Positions 43,330 to 57,197 are shown, counted from the stretch's first letter. The stretch: 64,000 nt of DNA from Bacteroidota bacterium (GCA_016702705.1 JADJDM010000001.1:62001-126000); one strand, 5' to 3'. The notes: generated from the sequence alone by a model not told the origin. Numbers and translations are program-made.

Positions 43330-44274
43330 CTATTTCTTTATCAGCTTCTTTAGCTTAACAGCCATCTCGCCCATTGCACTCGATTTTTCGAAACAAGAAT
43401 AGTATTTTTTTACTCCACCAAATTCTTTAAAATATTTTTCTATGCTTGGTTCCATCGAACCTTCAAAGTCGTAAGTTGTTATGCCTATTTTTTTTGCATG
43501 CTCTATACATGCATTCATTGCTAGTGGTCCAGCACCAATGTGTTTTTCGTTCTCATCGTAACCACCCATTAAATAAAAAGCCTCTTTGTTATGATGAATG
43601 CAGAAATAAGCAATAATAGGCTTTCCATTTTTTAATGTTGCAAAAGCAAAACTGTTTTTTGTATTAGCAAACTCAAATAATATTTTTTTTACAAAATTTT
43701 GGTCAAGAGATTTTTTTTGCCGAAGAAAGGTTTGTATTACTAGTTCATAAACAATTTTCATATCGCTTACTCTTTCTACTTGCAATTCATCTTTTATTGC
43801 TCTTCTTATTTGCTGTCTTCTTTTTGGAGCATACAAGCTTTGTACATCCTCTGTGCTCGAAAGATCCAACACATAGGTATGATTTTTTTTCTGCTCAAAG
43901 TTTTTAGGTTTCAATGATTTTGTAAACTCGAATTGCTTATAAGAAAAACAAAATCGAAGCTGGCTGTAAGCGCTATTCTTCTTCAACTCTAACCACTCAT
44001 TAATGCTTGCAATTATTTTTTCTGATTGCTGAGCTTTCTTAACTACCAAAGCACAATCGGGCGAATAGGGTGGCGGAATACAAAAACTAAGAATCGATTT
44101 CTTAAACACATACACATTAAACACCGCAAGTAAATCTTCGCCTTCATAAACACCCATTGTTTTGCAATTGGATTTATAAATGCTTAACCACTCTGTTGTA
44201 TTATACACAGTTCCTCTTCCCTTAATAAAATCAAGGTAAGTTTTACTGTTTATTTCTATTGTTTTAATTTCCAC
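43330..44274 (-). CDS. GNAT/FemAB-type acetyltransferase-like protein
   Basis: 314 residues with two GNAT-like lobes as in FemAB/BioF2-like proteins. A conserved stretch LYAPKRRQQIRRAIKD is near residue 145, and the C-terminal acetyl-CoA lobe has YLMGGYDENEKHIGAGPLAMNA followed by TYDFEGSMEPSIEKYFKEFGG. The last motif is typical of Bacteroidota acyl or aminoacyl transferases of unknown substrate, often in cell-envelope contexts. Convergent with the T9SS gene and 26 bp from the lipoprotein gene upstream. Confidence 0.82.
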   Translation of the reverse strand: MEIKTIEINSKTYLDFIKGRGTVYNTTEWLSIYKSNCKTMGVYEGEDLLAVFNVYVFKKSILSFCIPPPYSPDCALVVKKAQQSEKIIASINEWLELKKNSAYSQLRFCFSYKQFEFTKSLKPKNFEQKKNHTYVLDLSSTEDVQSLYAPKRRQQIRRAIKDELQVERVSDMKIVYELVIQTFLRQKKSLDQNFVKKILFEFANTKNSFAFATLKNGKPIIAYFCIHHNKEAFYLMGGYDENEKHIGAGPLAMNACIEHAKKIGITTYDFEGSMEPSIEKYFKEFGGVKKYYSCFEKSSAMGEMAVKLKKLIKK

Positions 44275-44300
44275 TTTTGGTTAACGCAAATGTATGAGAA

Positions 44301-45581
44301 TTATTTCCCAAACAAACCCTTCACTATATCTGTTGCTTTATTTTTAAGGCTATCTGTATTTACTCCTCCTCCTAAAGACTCCGCCAAACTTGCCTTTTCG
44401 GCAATGGCATTTTGAATCCCAAAAAACTTATCTCCTTCTTTACTTTTTTTGAATTCTTGAATTTGTTTTGTTTCTGCCAATCGTGCTCTTAGTAAATCGT
44501 AGCTAATGCTAATCATGGTAAATTTATCTTTAAACTTAGTGAGTGCTTTTTCACTATCTCTTTCTTCCATGTATTTTTTAATATCTGTTACGGCTTCTTT
44601 TTCGGGCTTACCAATTTTATCGCTCTTTTCTAATTTATTTAAATACACCAAAGCCTTTTCTTTGTCTTCTTTCTTCACGTTGGTGTATGCGCCAACCATC
44701 CAAATTAATTCATTGTCTCCTCCACCCTTTTCTGCTTCTTCAACAAATTTTTCCATGTCTTCGGTTGCTTCATCATCCATGTCCATTTTTTCTTCGGCTA
44801 GCGAACGCATAATGTAACCAAGGCAATGCAATTGATAATACTGGCTCTCAGGCGTTATCTTTGCTGCTTCTGGGAAAATAGTCATGAAAGGATTTTTAAT
44901 AAAATAATCTTTATTCTCCTCCACCTTTTCTAAATACTCATCCGATTTTTCTTTTGAGTGATAATAATATTCGTTATTTAAAAACACCAATGCCTTTGCA
45001 ATTTTAGCAACCACCATCATTTCCTTATCACTTATTTTGTCTTCATCTGTTTTATAAAATTCATACAATGCAAATTCCTTAGGAACCACGTGTGAAGCTG
45101 TCCAGGTAGCGCCTAATATGGCATGCTCATAATTTGCATTGTAATTTTTAAAGTACCCAAACGATTTTAAATCGCTACTTGTTGCGCCCGATAAAACATA
45201 AATTACATTCTCCACAATAGTTGGTAAAGAGTCTTCATCCGTTTGTAATAAAATATCCTTAGCCGAATAAAATGCTTTACCCATAGCAAACAAATCCATT
45301 GGCGACAAGGGAATAGAATCAGCACCCATTTGTAATTGAACCAAACCACCTGCAATACTCAACATTGCCTTACGTGCCTCTACAAACTCCGGATTATTTG
45401 GCATTGCCGCAGTAGCACGCACCGTAACCTTAGCCGATTTATAAAAATCAACTTTTATATTCGATAATTGCTCCTGCATTCTTTTCATTTCTATTGCTTT
45501 TAAATCTTCTTTTCTAGAGCAAGAAGAAAATGTGAGGCAAATGATTGTTAATGAAAAAAAGTATTTTAGAAGGTGATTCAT
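44301..45581 (-). CDS. Lipoprotein of unknown function, helical
   Basis: 426 residues. Signal peptide with lipobox FSSCSRK. The mature part is mostly charged alpha-helix with possible TPR-like pairs (ALVFLNNEYYYHSKEKSDEYL, NDELIWMVGAYTNVKKE). No catalytic motif and no family I recognise. It lies downstream of the rRNA operon terminators in the same direction, and 26 bp upstream of the acetyltransferase gene, with which it may be cotranscribed. Confidence 0.75.
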   Translation of the reverse strand: MNHLLKYFFSLTIICLTFSSCSRKEDLKAIEMKRMQEQLSNIKVDFYKSAKVTVRATAAMPNNPEFVEARKAMLSIAGGLVQLQMGADSIPLSPMDLFAMGKAFYSAKDILLQTDEDSLPTIVENVIYVLSGATSSDLKSFGYFKNYNANYEHAILGATWTASHVVPKEFALYEFYKTDEDKISDKEMMVVAKIAKALVFLNNEYYYHSKEKSDEYLEKVEENKDYFIKNPFMTIFPEAAKITPESQYYQLHCLGYIMRSLAEEKMDMDDEATEDMEKFVEEAEKGGGDNELIWMVGAYTNVKKEDKEKALVYLNKLEKSDKIGKPEKEAVTDIKKYMEERDSEKALTKFKDKFTMISISYDLLRARLAETKQIQEFKKSKEGDKFFGIQNAIAEKASLAESLGGGVNTDSLKNKATDIVKGLFGK

Positions 45582-45680
45582 TTTTGAATAATTTTATTCA
45601 AATGTATATAATTTATGGGGATGGTGGACAGAAGGATTGTGTTGAAGTTATTCATAAAAGTTTGAAACTTTCCTAAACGC

Positions 45681-45727
45681 AAAAAGCCTTGTCCCTTCGA
45701 CGGGGCTCAGGGTGACACAAGGCTTTT
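45681..45727 (-). terminator. Second rRNA terminator with REP-like core
   Basis: AAAAGCCTTGT / ACAAGGCTTTT stem (11 bp) with T run on the minus strand. Its loop contains CCCTTCGACGGGGCTCAGGG, a form of the TCACCCTGAGC...TCGAAGGG palindrome that I recall as a common repeat in Bacteroidota genomes. Confidence 0.7.
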
Positions 45728-45746
45728 CAATAGAAACTTCAATAAA

Positions 45747-45786
45747 CAAAAAAATCCCCAACATTTCTGAAGGGGATTCTTTTTTA
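45747..45786 (-). terminator. Terminator just after 5S rRNA
   Basis: On the minus strand AATCCCC, a 12-nt loop, GGGGATT, then a run of T. It lies about 5 bp past the 5S 3' end and probably terminates the rRNA operon. Confidence 0.8.
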
Positions 45787-45790
45787 AAAC

Positions 45791-45899
45791 TGGCACCGAC
45801 TTACTCTCGCAGGCTTTAGGCCAACTACCATCAGCTCTAACGGGCTTAACTACTCTGTTCGGAATGGGAAGAGGTGGACCCCGTTGACATAGGCACCAA
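45791..45899 (-). rRNA. rrf: 5S ribosomal RNA
   Basis: About 109 nt with the Bacteroidota 5S core (CCACCTCTTCCCATTCCGAA and GTTAAGCCCGTTAGAG on the minus strand) and complementary ends GGTGCC / GGTGCC-pairing flank. Last gene of the rRNA operon. End positions are approximate. Confidence 0.93.
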
Positions 45900-46061
45900 A
45901 ATTGTTGATTAGGTAATTGTTGATTTGTAATTAGTTTATTTGTTTCATTGGTCTTTACCCAATGAACTATTCAACTAATTAACCAATCACTTCATCCAAT
46001 ATGATCAACAAATTAAGGAAAGACATGATGCAAGAGCTTAGCCCAGAGGCTTTGCTATAAC

Positions 46062-48935
<2,874 letters not shown>

Positions 48936-49117
48936 TTTGTTATTCATTTTTTTCACTCATATCGTTAGATATGGCGTGTGTATCCTTTGCGTTAATGCAT
49001 ACATGATGTTGCTATCATGTCTTTCTCAATATGTCAAAGAACTATTTGAAATGTTAACCTACTCCTTAATGAATTTCACAATTCATAACTCGCATTTATT
49101 ATCAGCATTTCAATTTG

Positions 49118-49194
49118 TGGATACAATGGAATCGAACCATTATCAAGCCTAATCTTTCAACTAGGGTTGCTCTGCCTTTGAGCTATTAATCCTT
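49118..49194 (-). tRNA. Degenerate tRNA-like element in the rRNA spacer (possible tRNA-Phe relict)
   Basis: On the minus strand there is a good T arm (AATGG-TTCGATT-CCATT), a D-arm with GCTC/GAGC, and an anticodon stem CCTAG/TTAGG enclosing an 8-nt loop TTGAAAGA that would contain GAA (Phe). The acceptor stem AGGATTA / GTATCCA has about three mismatches. It lies between tRNA-Ala and 23S. It could be a pseudo-tRNA, an unusual functional tRNA, or a tRNA distorted by base errors. Confidence 0.45.
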
Positions 49195-49236
49195 AAATGT
49201 CATTACAATTATTACACGTTCGTAATTGGTAGTATA

Positions 49237-49309
49237 TGGAGGATAACGGAGTCGAACCGTTGACCCCCTGCGTGCAAGGCAGGTGCTCTAGCCAGCTGAG
49301 CTAATCCCC
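49237..49309 (-). tRNA. tRNA-Ala (TGC)
   Basis: 73 nt, anticodon TGC in the loop of stem CCTGC / GCAGG, with standard D and T arms. CCA is not encoded. The acceptor GGGGATT pairs with ATCCTCC only if one G is added at the 5' run (GGGGGAT would pair fully), suggesting a missing G. Confidence 0.92.
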
Positions 49310-49327
49310 AAATCGAGTGTGTTATTG

Positions 49328-49399
49328 TAGTCCCGAGCAGATTTGAACTGCTGACCCTACATTATCAGTGTAGTGCTCTAACCAACTGAGCTGGGACTA
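49328..49399 (-). tRNA. tRNA-Ile (GAT)
   Basis: About 72 nt, anticodon GAT in CTACA-CTGATAA-TGTAG, good T arm and acceptor AGTCCC / GGGACT. The junction to the D stem reads CCCAGCTC where about CCCGTAGCTC is expected, so two bases, including the normally universal T8, seem absent. Position next to 16S is the usual one. Confidence 0.9.
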
Positions 49400-49620
49400 T
49401 TTATGATTTTGATCGTAGATTTTTGATTTGATAAATCAGAAATCAGAAATCTAAAATCTTAAATCCTGTGCATCAGTGATATTTACACTCACTTAGCTCG
49501 TTTTGGGTATGTTTTAATTAAAAAAGATTAAGCATAAAAACCTAATCTCAATTAATAAAATTTCCACAAAAAATATCTAACCAAAGCAAATAACTCACGA
49601 TGAGTTACACTAAACTCTCC

Positions 49621-51138
<1,518 letters not shown>

Positions 51139-51361
51139 AGTAATAAAAAGTTTGTCTGGATATTCTTGTATCCAGGAATTATAATCTGTTCAGGGTTTGC
51201 ATGTAACTCTCCATCTTGCGATGGTTCGCTTGTTACTTGCTAATTTGGTTAAACATTTCTTTCAAAGAACTTATATATCTTAATGGATATGTATTAGACT
51301 TCACGTCTTTTTAATCCGATATCTCTATTTCAATTTCCCTTATCTCGTTCGATTGGGGGTG

Positions 51362-51392
51362 CAAAAGTAATAATCTTTTTTTAATCTCCAAA
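51362..51392 (-). promoter_or_regulatory. rRNA promoter P1
   Basis: Minus strand TTTG, exact 19-bp spacer, TACTTTTG at 51362-51369, followed by GCACCCCC. Matches the Bacteroidota sigma-A promoter pattern exactly. The C-rich segment is at the predicted start site. Confidence 0.8.
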
Positions 51393-51477
51393 AAAATATT
51401 TAAAAATTTTAAATCTTTTTTTTTCAACCCTTCTTTATCACTACTCCCGCACAAACAACGTCTCTCAAACGGGGGTG

Positions 51478-51508
51478 CAAATGTACTCACAAATTGTTTA
51501 TCTGCAAG
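51478..51508 (-). promoter_or_regulatory. rRNA promoter P2
   Basis: Minus strand CTTG, 19-bp spacer, TACATTTG at 51478-51485, followed by GCACCCCC. It is tandem with P1, 116 bp upstream, with the same start-site sequence. Confidence 0.78.
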
Positions 51509-51795
51509 TTCAATTTTAAGAAAAAGTTAAATAATTCACAAGTTATTAACTAACGTGCTGATTTTTAAGGTGAAAAAATTAGAAGAATTTTATCCGAATT
51601 AGCGTGGCTATGAATTTCTTTAAACAAGCTGCCTCGACTATTACGTTTTCGCAATGATTATACGCTTTTATTTTAGGGATTTGCTGTGTACTAAAAGTTC
51701 TTAAAGACCAAGATAATATCTTAATATTATTTTAAAATGAACTGTTGAACAGCTGAAACTATTGTGAAAAGCAGTGGAGATGGCGTTTTATTATT

Positions 51796-52437
51796 CTAAA
51801 ACTTGATTTTCAAGGTAAAATTTGGGTTTGATTTAGAAATGGCAAAATTGGTAGCAAAGCCTGCAACTAAACCAATACCGCCGCCAATTAAACACTGTAT
51901 TCTTCTTTTGCCTCGCGCCTGACGTTCGTATCCTAAAATATAAGGATCATGGTCTATAAGATAGGGATTAGAAATTGTTTCATGCTTAATACGCACTTTA
52001 GGAACGCCGCATAAACCCAAATAGGCAAAAGGTAATATTGGCCCAAGAAAACTGCCCGTTAACCCCCCTGCAAAACCTGCAACCATACTTCCAATTAAAG
52101 ACCCTCTTGCTTTAAAACCCTTTTTTGCATCGCGCTCACCTTGCATAAAATATCCCATTTCGCTGCGTGTGAATTCATTCCCAATTGCGGTGTCCTGGCT
52201 ATAATAATAATGTGTTTCTCCGGTTGAATAGCGCACCGAAAATAAATCATCATTATCTACAGTAAAGTTTTTTGTTGTGTCTTTAAAGTCTTTAATGGTA
52301 ACTCCTCCAAGCAATGTGTCGAGCACTCTTGAAACATAAATTTTCCCGTTCATTAAAAAGAGTGTATCCTGATTTTGTTGTGCAAAACCCACAAAAACAA
52401 AAAGGAAGAAAGAAAGAAAAAAACCAAATTTGCGCAT
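51796..52437 (-). CDS. Secreted or membrane protein with glycine-zipper segments, unknown function
   Basis: 213 residues from ATG 52437 (an upstream ATG at 52455 adds a short non-signal leader). Signal peptide ends VGFAQQ. The middle has the pattern VSRVLDTLLGGVTIKD, seen in small beta-rich modules, and the C-terminal half has two glycine-rich hydrophobic stretches (GSMVAGFAGGLTGSF, GGGIGLVAGFATN) like glycine zippers. Family not recognised. 43 bp downstream of the TPR-like gene. Confidence 0.65.
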   Translation of the reverse strand: MRKFGFFLSFFLFVFVGFAQQNQDTLFLMNGKIYVSRVLDTLLGGVTIKDFKDTTKNFTVDNDDLFSVRYSTGETHYYYSQDTAIGNEFTRSEMGYFMQGERDAKKGFKARGSLIGSMVAGFAGGLTGSFLGPILPFAYLGLCGVPKVRIKHETISNPYLIDHDPYILGYERQARGKRRIQCLIGGGIGLVAGFATNFAISKSNPNFTLKIKF

Positions 52438-52479
52438 ATAACAAAAGTAAAACATTTAATGAGTTATAAATAATTTATA

Positions 52480-53946
52480 TCACTTAATTTTTTGATCCAA
52501 CCAATCGGCGTAATTAATGATTTCCGAATCATCTTGACTTGGGTTTTTGTATTCCTTTATAAAATGCTGAATGTCTTCATTTACCTTGCCCTTTGATTGA
52601 ATATTTGAGTTATTAATAATCGTCCGTATAAAAATTAACATCTGCTTTTCCCTTGCAAAGGCATCTTCAGTTAAAAGGGTTTTAAAATCACTCTGCACCT
52701 GCTTAATACGCATTAAAATAAAATCAAAATCGGTGAGTTCATAACGAACAATTAACTCGAATACTGAAATTTTTAAACGAAAAGCTTTGTCCAAAGTCGC
52801 ATAACTATCAAGCATGTATAACTTAGTTATTTGTTTGGAAGAATTTTTAAAATCATTCAATCCAAAATAGGAAACCGCTAAATTTAAATACACGAAGCCA
52901 ATGTATAAAGGATGCTTTTTAATAATACTTTCTTCCTTTGCTTCATCCAATATTTCTATTGCCTTGCTTACGTTTGTTTTACTATAATTATTCACTAAAA
53001 CATTGTAATAAAAGAACAAATATTTATCACGCAACACAGCATTATGCTCATTCATTGCTTGATTTAATTGCTGCGCATACTGCAAAGACTCTGTAATGTT
53101 TCCATTTCGATACATGGAGTTACACAAGTAAGTAAGCATTTGTAATTTAGAATCGTGATTGTATTGATTGAAGAATTTTTTTGCCGTAAACTCACTGTAT
53201 GTCTTTAGCAAGTAGTTTTGCAAGCCAATGTAATTATGCTTTTGCAATAAAATTCGACTTACCGAATGATAGAGTTTAAATTTTAATTGAACACTATTAT
53301 TTAATTCTTTGTTTTTACTTAATTCATCTACCTTTTTCTGCAAAGCATCATACACTTCACTTTCAGCAAAACCAAAGGTTTGACTTGATTTTATATCGTA
53401 CGTAACAACGGCTAACACATCATCAATTTCTTGGATAAGATTTAATTTTTCCCGATTTTTTTTTCTTTTTGCAATATAGTCTCGAGGATTTATTTCTAAA
53501 ACATCTTGTGATATTTTAATAAATTCGCCATAAATAATTTCTAATAAGGCTGGCTCATCCATTTCAATAGCGCGCCTTTCGGCCTTATGTAAAAAATATT
53601 CGGCTACCGACCATTTACCTTTTTGAATAAAAAATTTTGCAAGTAAAAAATTATTTAATACGGTGTTTAATGCAGTTTGATTATAGTTAAGAACTAACAA
53701 ACTCAAACCAATATCTTCAATTAATCTATTCTTTAATCGATAAAACGAGTTTTTATCTGCTGCATCCTTCCCATACAATTTTGCGTGAATTTTAGCTTCA
53801 TTTACATCAGGAACAGCTCTTTTGAAGAGGTCGAAAAGTAAAACATCTTTACGTTGCGCATCCTTATTGGTTCGATTTACAAAAAGCTTGTAGTTCCTAA
53901 TTTCTTCTTTGGATAGTACAGAAATGATTTCAGGTAAAATTTGCAT
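52480..53946 (-). CDS. Large helical repeat (TPR-like) cytoplasmic protein
   Basis: 488 residues, no signal peptide or membrane segment. The N-terminus (IISVLSKEEIRNYKLFVNR) is followed by repeated helix pairs of about 34-40 residues consistent with TPR-like folds. I recognise the general type from Bacteroidota genomes but not a function. Upstream of the secreted glycine-zipper protein gene on the same strand, and divergent from the T9SS gene at 54046. Confidence 0.7.
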   Translation of the reverse strand: MQILPEIISVLSKEEIRNYKLFVNRTNKDAQRKDVLLFDLFKRAVPDVNEAKIHAKLYGKDAADKNSFYRLKNRLIEDIGLSLLVLNYNQTALNTVLNNFLLAKFFIQKGKWSVAEYFLHKAERRAIEMDEPALLEIIYGEFIKISQDVLEINPRDYIAKRKKNREKLNLIQEIDDVLAVVTYDIKSSQTFGFAESEVYDALQKKVDELSKNKELNNSVQLKFKLYHSVSRILLQKHNYIGLQNYLLKTYSEFTAKKFFNQYNHDSKLQMLTYLCNSMYRNGNITESLQYAQQLNQAMNEHNAVLRDKYLFFYYNVLVNNYSKTNVSKAIEILDEAKEESIIKKHPLYIGFVYLNLAVSYFGLNDFKNSSKQITKLYMLDSYATLDKAFRLKISVFELIVRYELTDFDFILMRIKQVQSDFKTLLTEDAFAREKQMLIFIRTIINNSNIQSKGKVNEDIQHFIKEYKNPSQDDSEIINYADWLDQKIK

Positions 53947-54045
53947 ATAATCTCATTTGAGCAGGTAAGATAATACATATTTTTAATATATAGATTAAAA
54001 TCTTGTACTTATATTTATATCAGAATTTATTTAAAACCAAATCTT

Positions 54046-54747
54046 ATGAAAGCGTTACGTTTCACAATCCTTTCTTCCTTGTTGCTTATAGCCAATTTTA
54101 GCTTTGGTCAAACTGGACTTTTCATTAACGACAGCACGCTGTTTTTTAGTTCGGACACCGTTACTCAAGGAACTTCTATTATTTATAGTTTAGAAATAGA
54201 AAATGGCTCGCCTAGCACAAGCTATACTGGAAATATTACTTTACAAATTTACAACGATAGCACAGGAGCAGGTGGTTTAGATAGTATTGTTAAAGTTGAT
54301 AGTGCTTACATACAGGCAGTAACAATATCAGCGGGTGGAAGCTTACCTTATTCTGATAGTATTTACATTGATCCGTTTTACTTTAGAAGCGGTATAAACA
54401 CTGTTGTCATTTGGCCTGTAGCAAGTGACGCGTCTGGATTCATTACATTAGATACTATAAGATATAACATCTATGTTCTGCATCCACTTGCCAGCAACAA
54501 ACCACTAAACATTGATAAAATAGTGCTTTACCCTAATCCTTTTAGTTCGAAAATATGGTTTAAAGGTGTAGATAAGAAAAGCATTGAACAAGTAAGAATT
54601 TTTAACCTGTTGGGCGAGGAAATTTTACAATTGCAAATAAAGGAAACATCTCCTCTCGATTTAAGTGAATTACCAAAAGGGATTTATTTCATCAAGCTCC
54701 AATCAAAAGATGGTAAACAAATCATTATTAAAACGATAAAAGAATAG
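54046..54747 (+). CDS. Small secreted protein with T9SS type A sorting domain
   Basis: 233 residues. Signal peptide (ends FSFGQ), a beta-rich domain with a TGNITLQIYNDS strand, then a C-terminal sorting domain KIVLYPNPFSSKIWF ... LPKGIYFIKLQSKDG. It should be exported by the type IX system. No other domain recognised. Followed by a strong terminator. Confidence 0.88.
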   Translation: MKALRFTILSSLLLIANFSFGQTGLFINDSTLFFSSDTVTQGTSIIYSLEIENGSPSTSYTGNITLQIYNDSTGAGGLDSIVKVDSAYIQAVTISAGGSLPYSDSIYIDPFYFRSGINTVVIWPVASDASGFITLDTIRYNIYVLHPLASNKPLNIDKIVLYPNPFSSKIWFKGVDKKSIEQVRIFNLLGEEILQLQIKETSPLDLSELPKGIYFIKLQSKDGKQIIIKTIKE

Positions 54748-54768
54748 AATTCATCCGAAATAATATAG

Positions 54769-54796
54769 AAAGCAGCTAAATTTTAGCTGCTTTTTT
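54769..54796 (+). terminator. Terminator of the T9SS gene
   Basis: AAAGCAGCTAAA / TTTTAGCTGCTTT stem followed by six T, 22 bp past the stop codon. Confidence 0.85.
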
Positions 54797-54832
54797 GTTT
54801 GTAATCACTATATTGGAGCTCTAATAATTCTT

Positions 54833-56050
54833 GTGTCAAAAGATAAACGCACATACGAGTCGAAAAGTAAAATGAGTTCCCTTAAACTCAATTCTTTGTT
54901 AGAGGTAACAAAGGCGATAAATAATAATGCCTCTACCAAAGAACTTTTACAAACCTTTGAGATTATCCTCAGAGATCAACTCAATATTGGCAAATTAGCG
55001 CTTTACAATTTCACAACTAAGTGGGAATGCATTTTAACTTATGGCTTAAGTAATGATTTCTCTAACGTTAATGCAGAACGCGATTTGCTAAAATTTAAAG
55101 AAATCAGCATTGTTGACGATCGACTTCATAATATGTTTGAAGTAATTATTCCTGTTTATCATAAAGACCGCCCACTTGCATTTGTGTTGATTGGAGATTT
55201 AGATGATGATAAATTAGAATTAAGTCCGGTAATAAAACATTTACCATTTGTACAAACGCTTACCAACATTATTGTTGTAGCTATTGAAAACAAAAGACTT
55301 TACAAAGAAAGTATAAAACAAGCTGCTATGCACAAGGAGCTAGAATTAGCCTCTCAAATGCAAAACATGTTGTTCCCCGAATCATTACCAAACAACGAAT
55401 CACTTGATTTTAATGCCTTTTACTTGCCTCACCAAGAAGTGGGTGGAGATTATTACGACTTTGTTTGGATTAATAAAAATGAATTTGTGTTTTGTGTTGC
55501 AGATGTATCTGGAAAAGGATTGGCTGCAGCCTTGTTGATGAGTAACTTTCAAGCAAACTTACGTGTATTAATTAATCACACAAATAGTTTAACTGATTTG
55601 GTGCGTGAGTTAAATACTAAGGTAATGTTGAGTGCAAAAGGAGAAAAATTTATTACACTCTTTATAGGAAAATACAATATACAAACACGTACTTTAAATT
55701 ACATAAATGCGGGGCAAAATCCTCCTATTTTAGTGAATGGAAAATCAGTTTCCTTACTCAGAATTGGATGCACAGGCTTAGGAATGTTTGATGATTTAGT
55801 TACAGTAAAAGAAGGAGTTGTTACTGTAAAACCAAAATCACTTTTGGTTTGTTATACCGATGGTGTAGTAGAAACCGAAAACGAAAGTGAAGAGTATTTT
55901 GGAATGCAACGCTTAACTACGCTCTTAAGAAAATCACAAGGAAATACTCCTGAAGAAATTAATAAAGAATTAATTGATAGCATCGTAAACTTTAAAGGAA
56001 GCAAAACTTACGCCGATGATATTGCTATTTTTTCTGGAAAACTGCATTAA
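54833..56050 (+). CDS. SpoIIE/RsbU-type PP2C phosphatase with N-terminal GAF-like domain
   Basis: 405 residues from GTG 54833 (ATG 54872 is an alternative). The N-terminal about 25-160 is GAF-like (LLEVTKAINNNAS...). A linker helix KELELASQMQNMLFPE leads to the phosphatase domain with metal-binding motifs VGGDYYDF, VADVSGKGLAAALLMS and YTDGVVETEN. Such proteins dephosphorylate anti-anti-sigma factors or other partner-switch proteins. No sigma or STAS genes are adjacent. Input signal unknown. Confidence 0.9.
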   Translation: MSKDKRTYESKSKMSSLKLNSLLEVTKAINNNASTKELLQTFEIILRDQLNIGKLALYNFTTKWECILTYGLSNDFSNVNAERDLLKFKEISIVDDRLHNMFEVIIPVYHKDRPLAFVLIGDLDDDKLELSPVIKHLPFVQTLTNIIVVAIENKRLYKESIKQAAMHKELELASQMQNMLFPESLPNNESLDFNAFYLPHQEVGGDYYDFVWINKNEFVFCVADVSGKGLAAALLMSNFQANLRVLINHTNSLTDLVRELNTKVMLSAKGEKFITLFIGKYNIQTRTLNYINAGQNPPILVNGKSVSLLRIGCTGLGMFDDLVTVKEGVVTVKPKSLLVCYTDGVVETENESEEYFGMQRLTTLLRKSQGNTPEEINKELIDSIVNFKGSKTYADDIAIFSGKLH

Positions 56051-56101
56051 TTTGTGCTTAACAAAAGGAAGTAAGTCATACTTCTAATAAATATTTGAAC
56101 A

Positions 56102-56704
56102 ATGAAATCTAAAATAACCTTATTACTTCTTTTTGTTTTAATTGGATTAAAACATATTGCACAACCCGTTTCATCAACAACATACGTGCAAACGTGTTAT
56201 AATAAAACACAATGTTCTTCGATAAACAATTCTAGCTTTTTATTTTTTGATGAAAGCAGAAATGAATTATTTTTGAAAGTTGATTTCAATAATTTTAAAA
56301 CTGGAGAAGATTCTATCGACGACTGGTTAAATGATTTAACTGAAACAGCTTTATACTTCAAAGCACCATTTCAAGCAGAAAATTTTTCAGGATTAAGTAA
56401 TCACAACCATAAAAATTACACCTTGCGTGGTGAAGTTTTTTTTAATGGCATTTGGCACTATCAAACAATCGAATTAACTATTTTCGCAGCAGAAAGCAAC
56501 ATGCTTGGTCCAAATAATAATGGCAACAAATACGACAATTATAAAGTTAATTTTAGTTTGCCTATTGCCCCAAAAGATTTCAAAATTCACAAAAAACCAC
56601 ATCATTTAACAAAAACAATCTTTATTGGACTTGCGCTTGGTAGAATTAATTTATTATTACCTGGGCAAGAAACTATTTTAGGTGACGCTTATAAAAAACA
56701 TTGA
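56102..56704 (+). CDS. Secreted protein of unknown function
   Basis: 200 residues with a signal peptide (about 1-20, ending LKHIAQ). The mature part is beta-rich with a repeated asparagine/histidine content (SNHNHKNYTLRGEVFFNGIW). It vaguely resembles YceI-type lipocalin-like proteins, but not enough to call it. Stands alone, 51 bp after the phosphatase gene. Confidence 0.65.
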   Translation: MKSKITLLLLFVLIGLKHIAQPVSSTTYVQTCYNKTQCSSINNSSFLFFDESRNELFLKVDFNNFKTGEDSIDDWLNDLTETALYFKAPFQAENFSGLSNHNHKNYTLRGEVFFNGIWHYQTIELTIFAAESNMLGPNNNGNKYDNYKVNFSLPIAPKDFKIHKKPHHLTKTIFIGLALGRINLLLPGQETILGDAYKKH

Positions 56705-56836
56705 TTTCTAACTGTAAATCAGTCTATTACATGAAATTCATTTTGTGTAATAAATTCTTAAATCACACATTTTTAACCCAAACCAATGCAAATAAACAGT
56801 AGAAGCTTAAATTTTTTAATCAAAAAAGGCAGAATA

Positions 56837-56868
56837 TTTGGCAATTATTAAAAAATATCGTTTCTTTG
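56837..56868 (+). promoter_or_regulatory. rpmB promoter with CACCCC start region
   Basis: TTTG at 56837-56840, 20-bp spacer, TTTCTTTG at 56861-56868, followed by CACCCC. The post -7 sequence is the same as in both rRNA promoters. Confidence 0.6.
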
Positions 56869-56904
56869 CACCCCAAATTTGAAAACCGTTTTAAAACTAA
56901 AGAT

Positions 56905-57144
56905 ATGTCACGTATTTGTCAATTAACAGGAAAAACAGCAATGGGTGGAAACAATGTTTCTCACTCTAACGCAAAAACACCTCGCCAATTTAAAGTGAAT
57001 TTAAAGCGTAAGCGCTTTTTTGTTCCTGAAACAGGAGAATGGGTTACACTTCGTGTATCTACTTCTGCTATCAAAAACATTAATAAAAAAGGAATTTTTG
57101 CTTGTTTAAAAGAAGCAAAAGCAGCTGGAATTTTAGCTCTTTAA
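56905..57144 (+). CDS. rpmB: Ribosomal protein bL28
   Basis: 79 residues from ATG 56905 (an earlier frame start at 56866 overlaps the promoter). Typical bL28: MSRICQLTGK start, GNNVSHSN, and RKRFFVPETGEWVTLRVS. Large-subunit protein. Separated from rpmG by an aminopeptidase gene, whereas the two are usually adjacent in Bacteroidota. Followed by a terminator. Confidence 0.96.
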   Translation: MSRICQLTGKTAMGGNNVSHSNAKTPRQFKVNLKRKRFFVPETGEWVTLRVSTSAIKNINKKGIFACLKEAKAAGILAL

Positions 57145-57165
57145 TTCTCCGCATAATATTTGTTT

Positions 57166-57197
57166 AAAACCTTGTCGTATCTTCGACAAGGTTTTTT
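57166..57197 (+). terminator. Terminator of rpmB
   Basis: Twelve-bp stem AAAACCTTGTCG / CGACAAGGTTTT with a 6-nt loop and T run, 21 bp past the stop. It overlaps the likely -7 element of the next gene. Confidence 0.85.

Larger units (their letters stand above)
51139..51795 (-). other. rRNA leader and promoter region, no gene
   Basis: About 660 bases. The part next to 16S (to about 51360) is the leader RNA, which includes complementarity expected for 16S processing. Two tandem promoters follow upstream. Beyond 51510 I see no coding frame, repeat or RNA. Confidence 0.6.
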
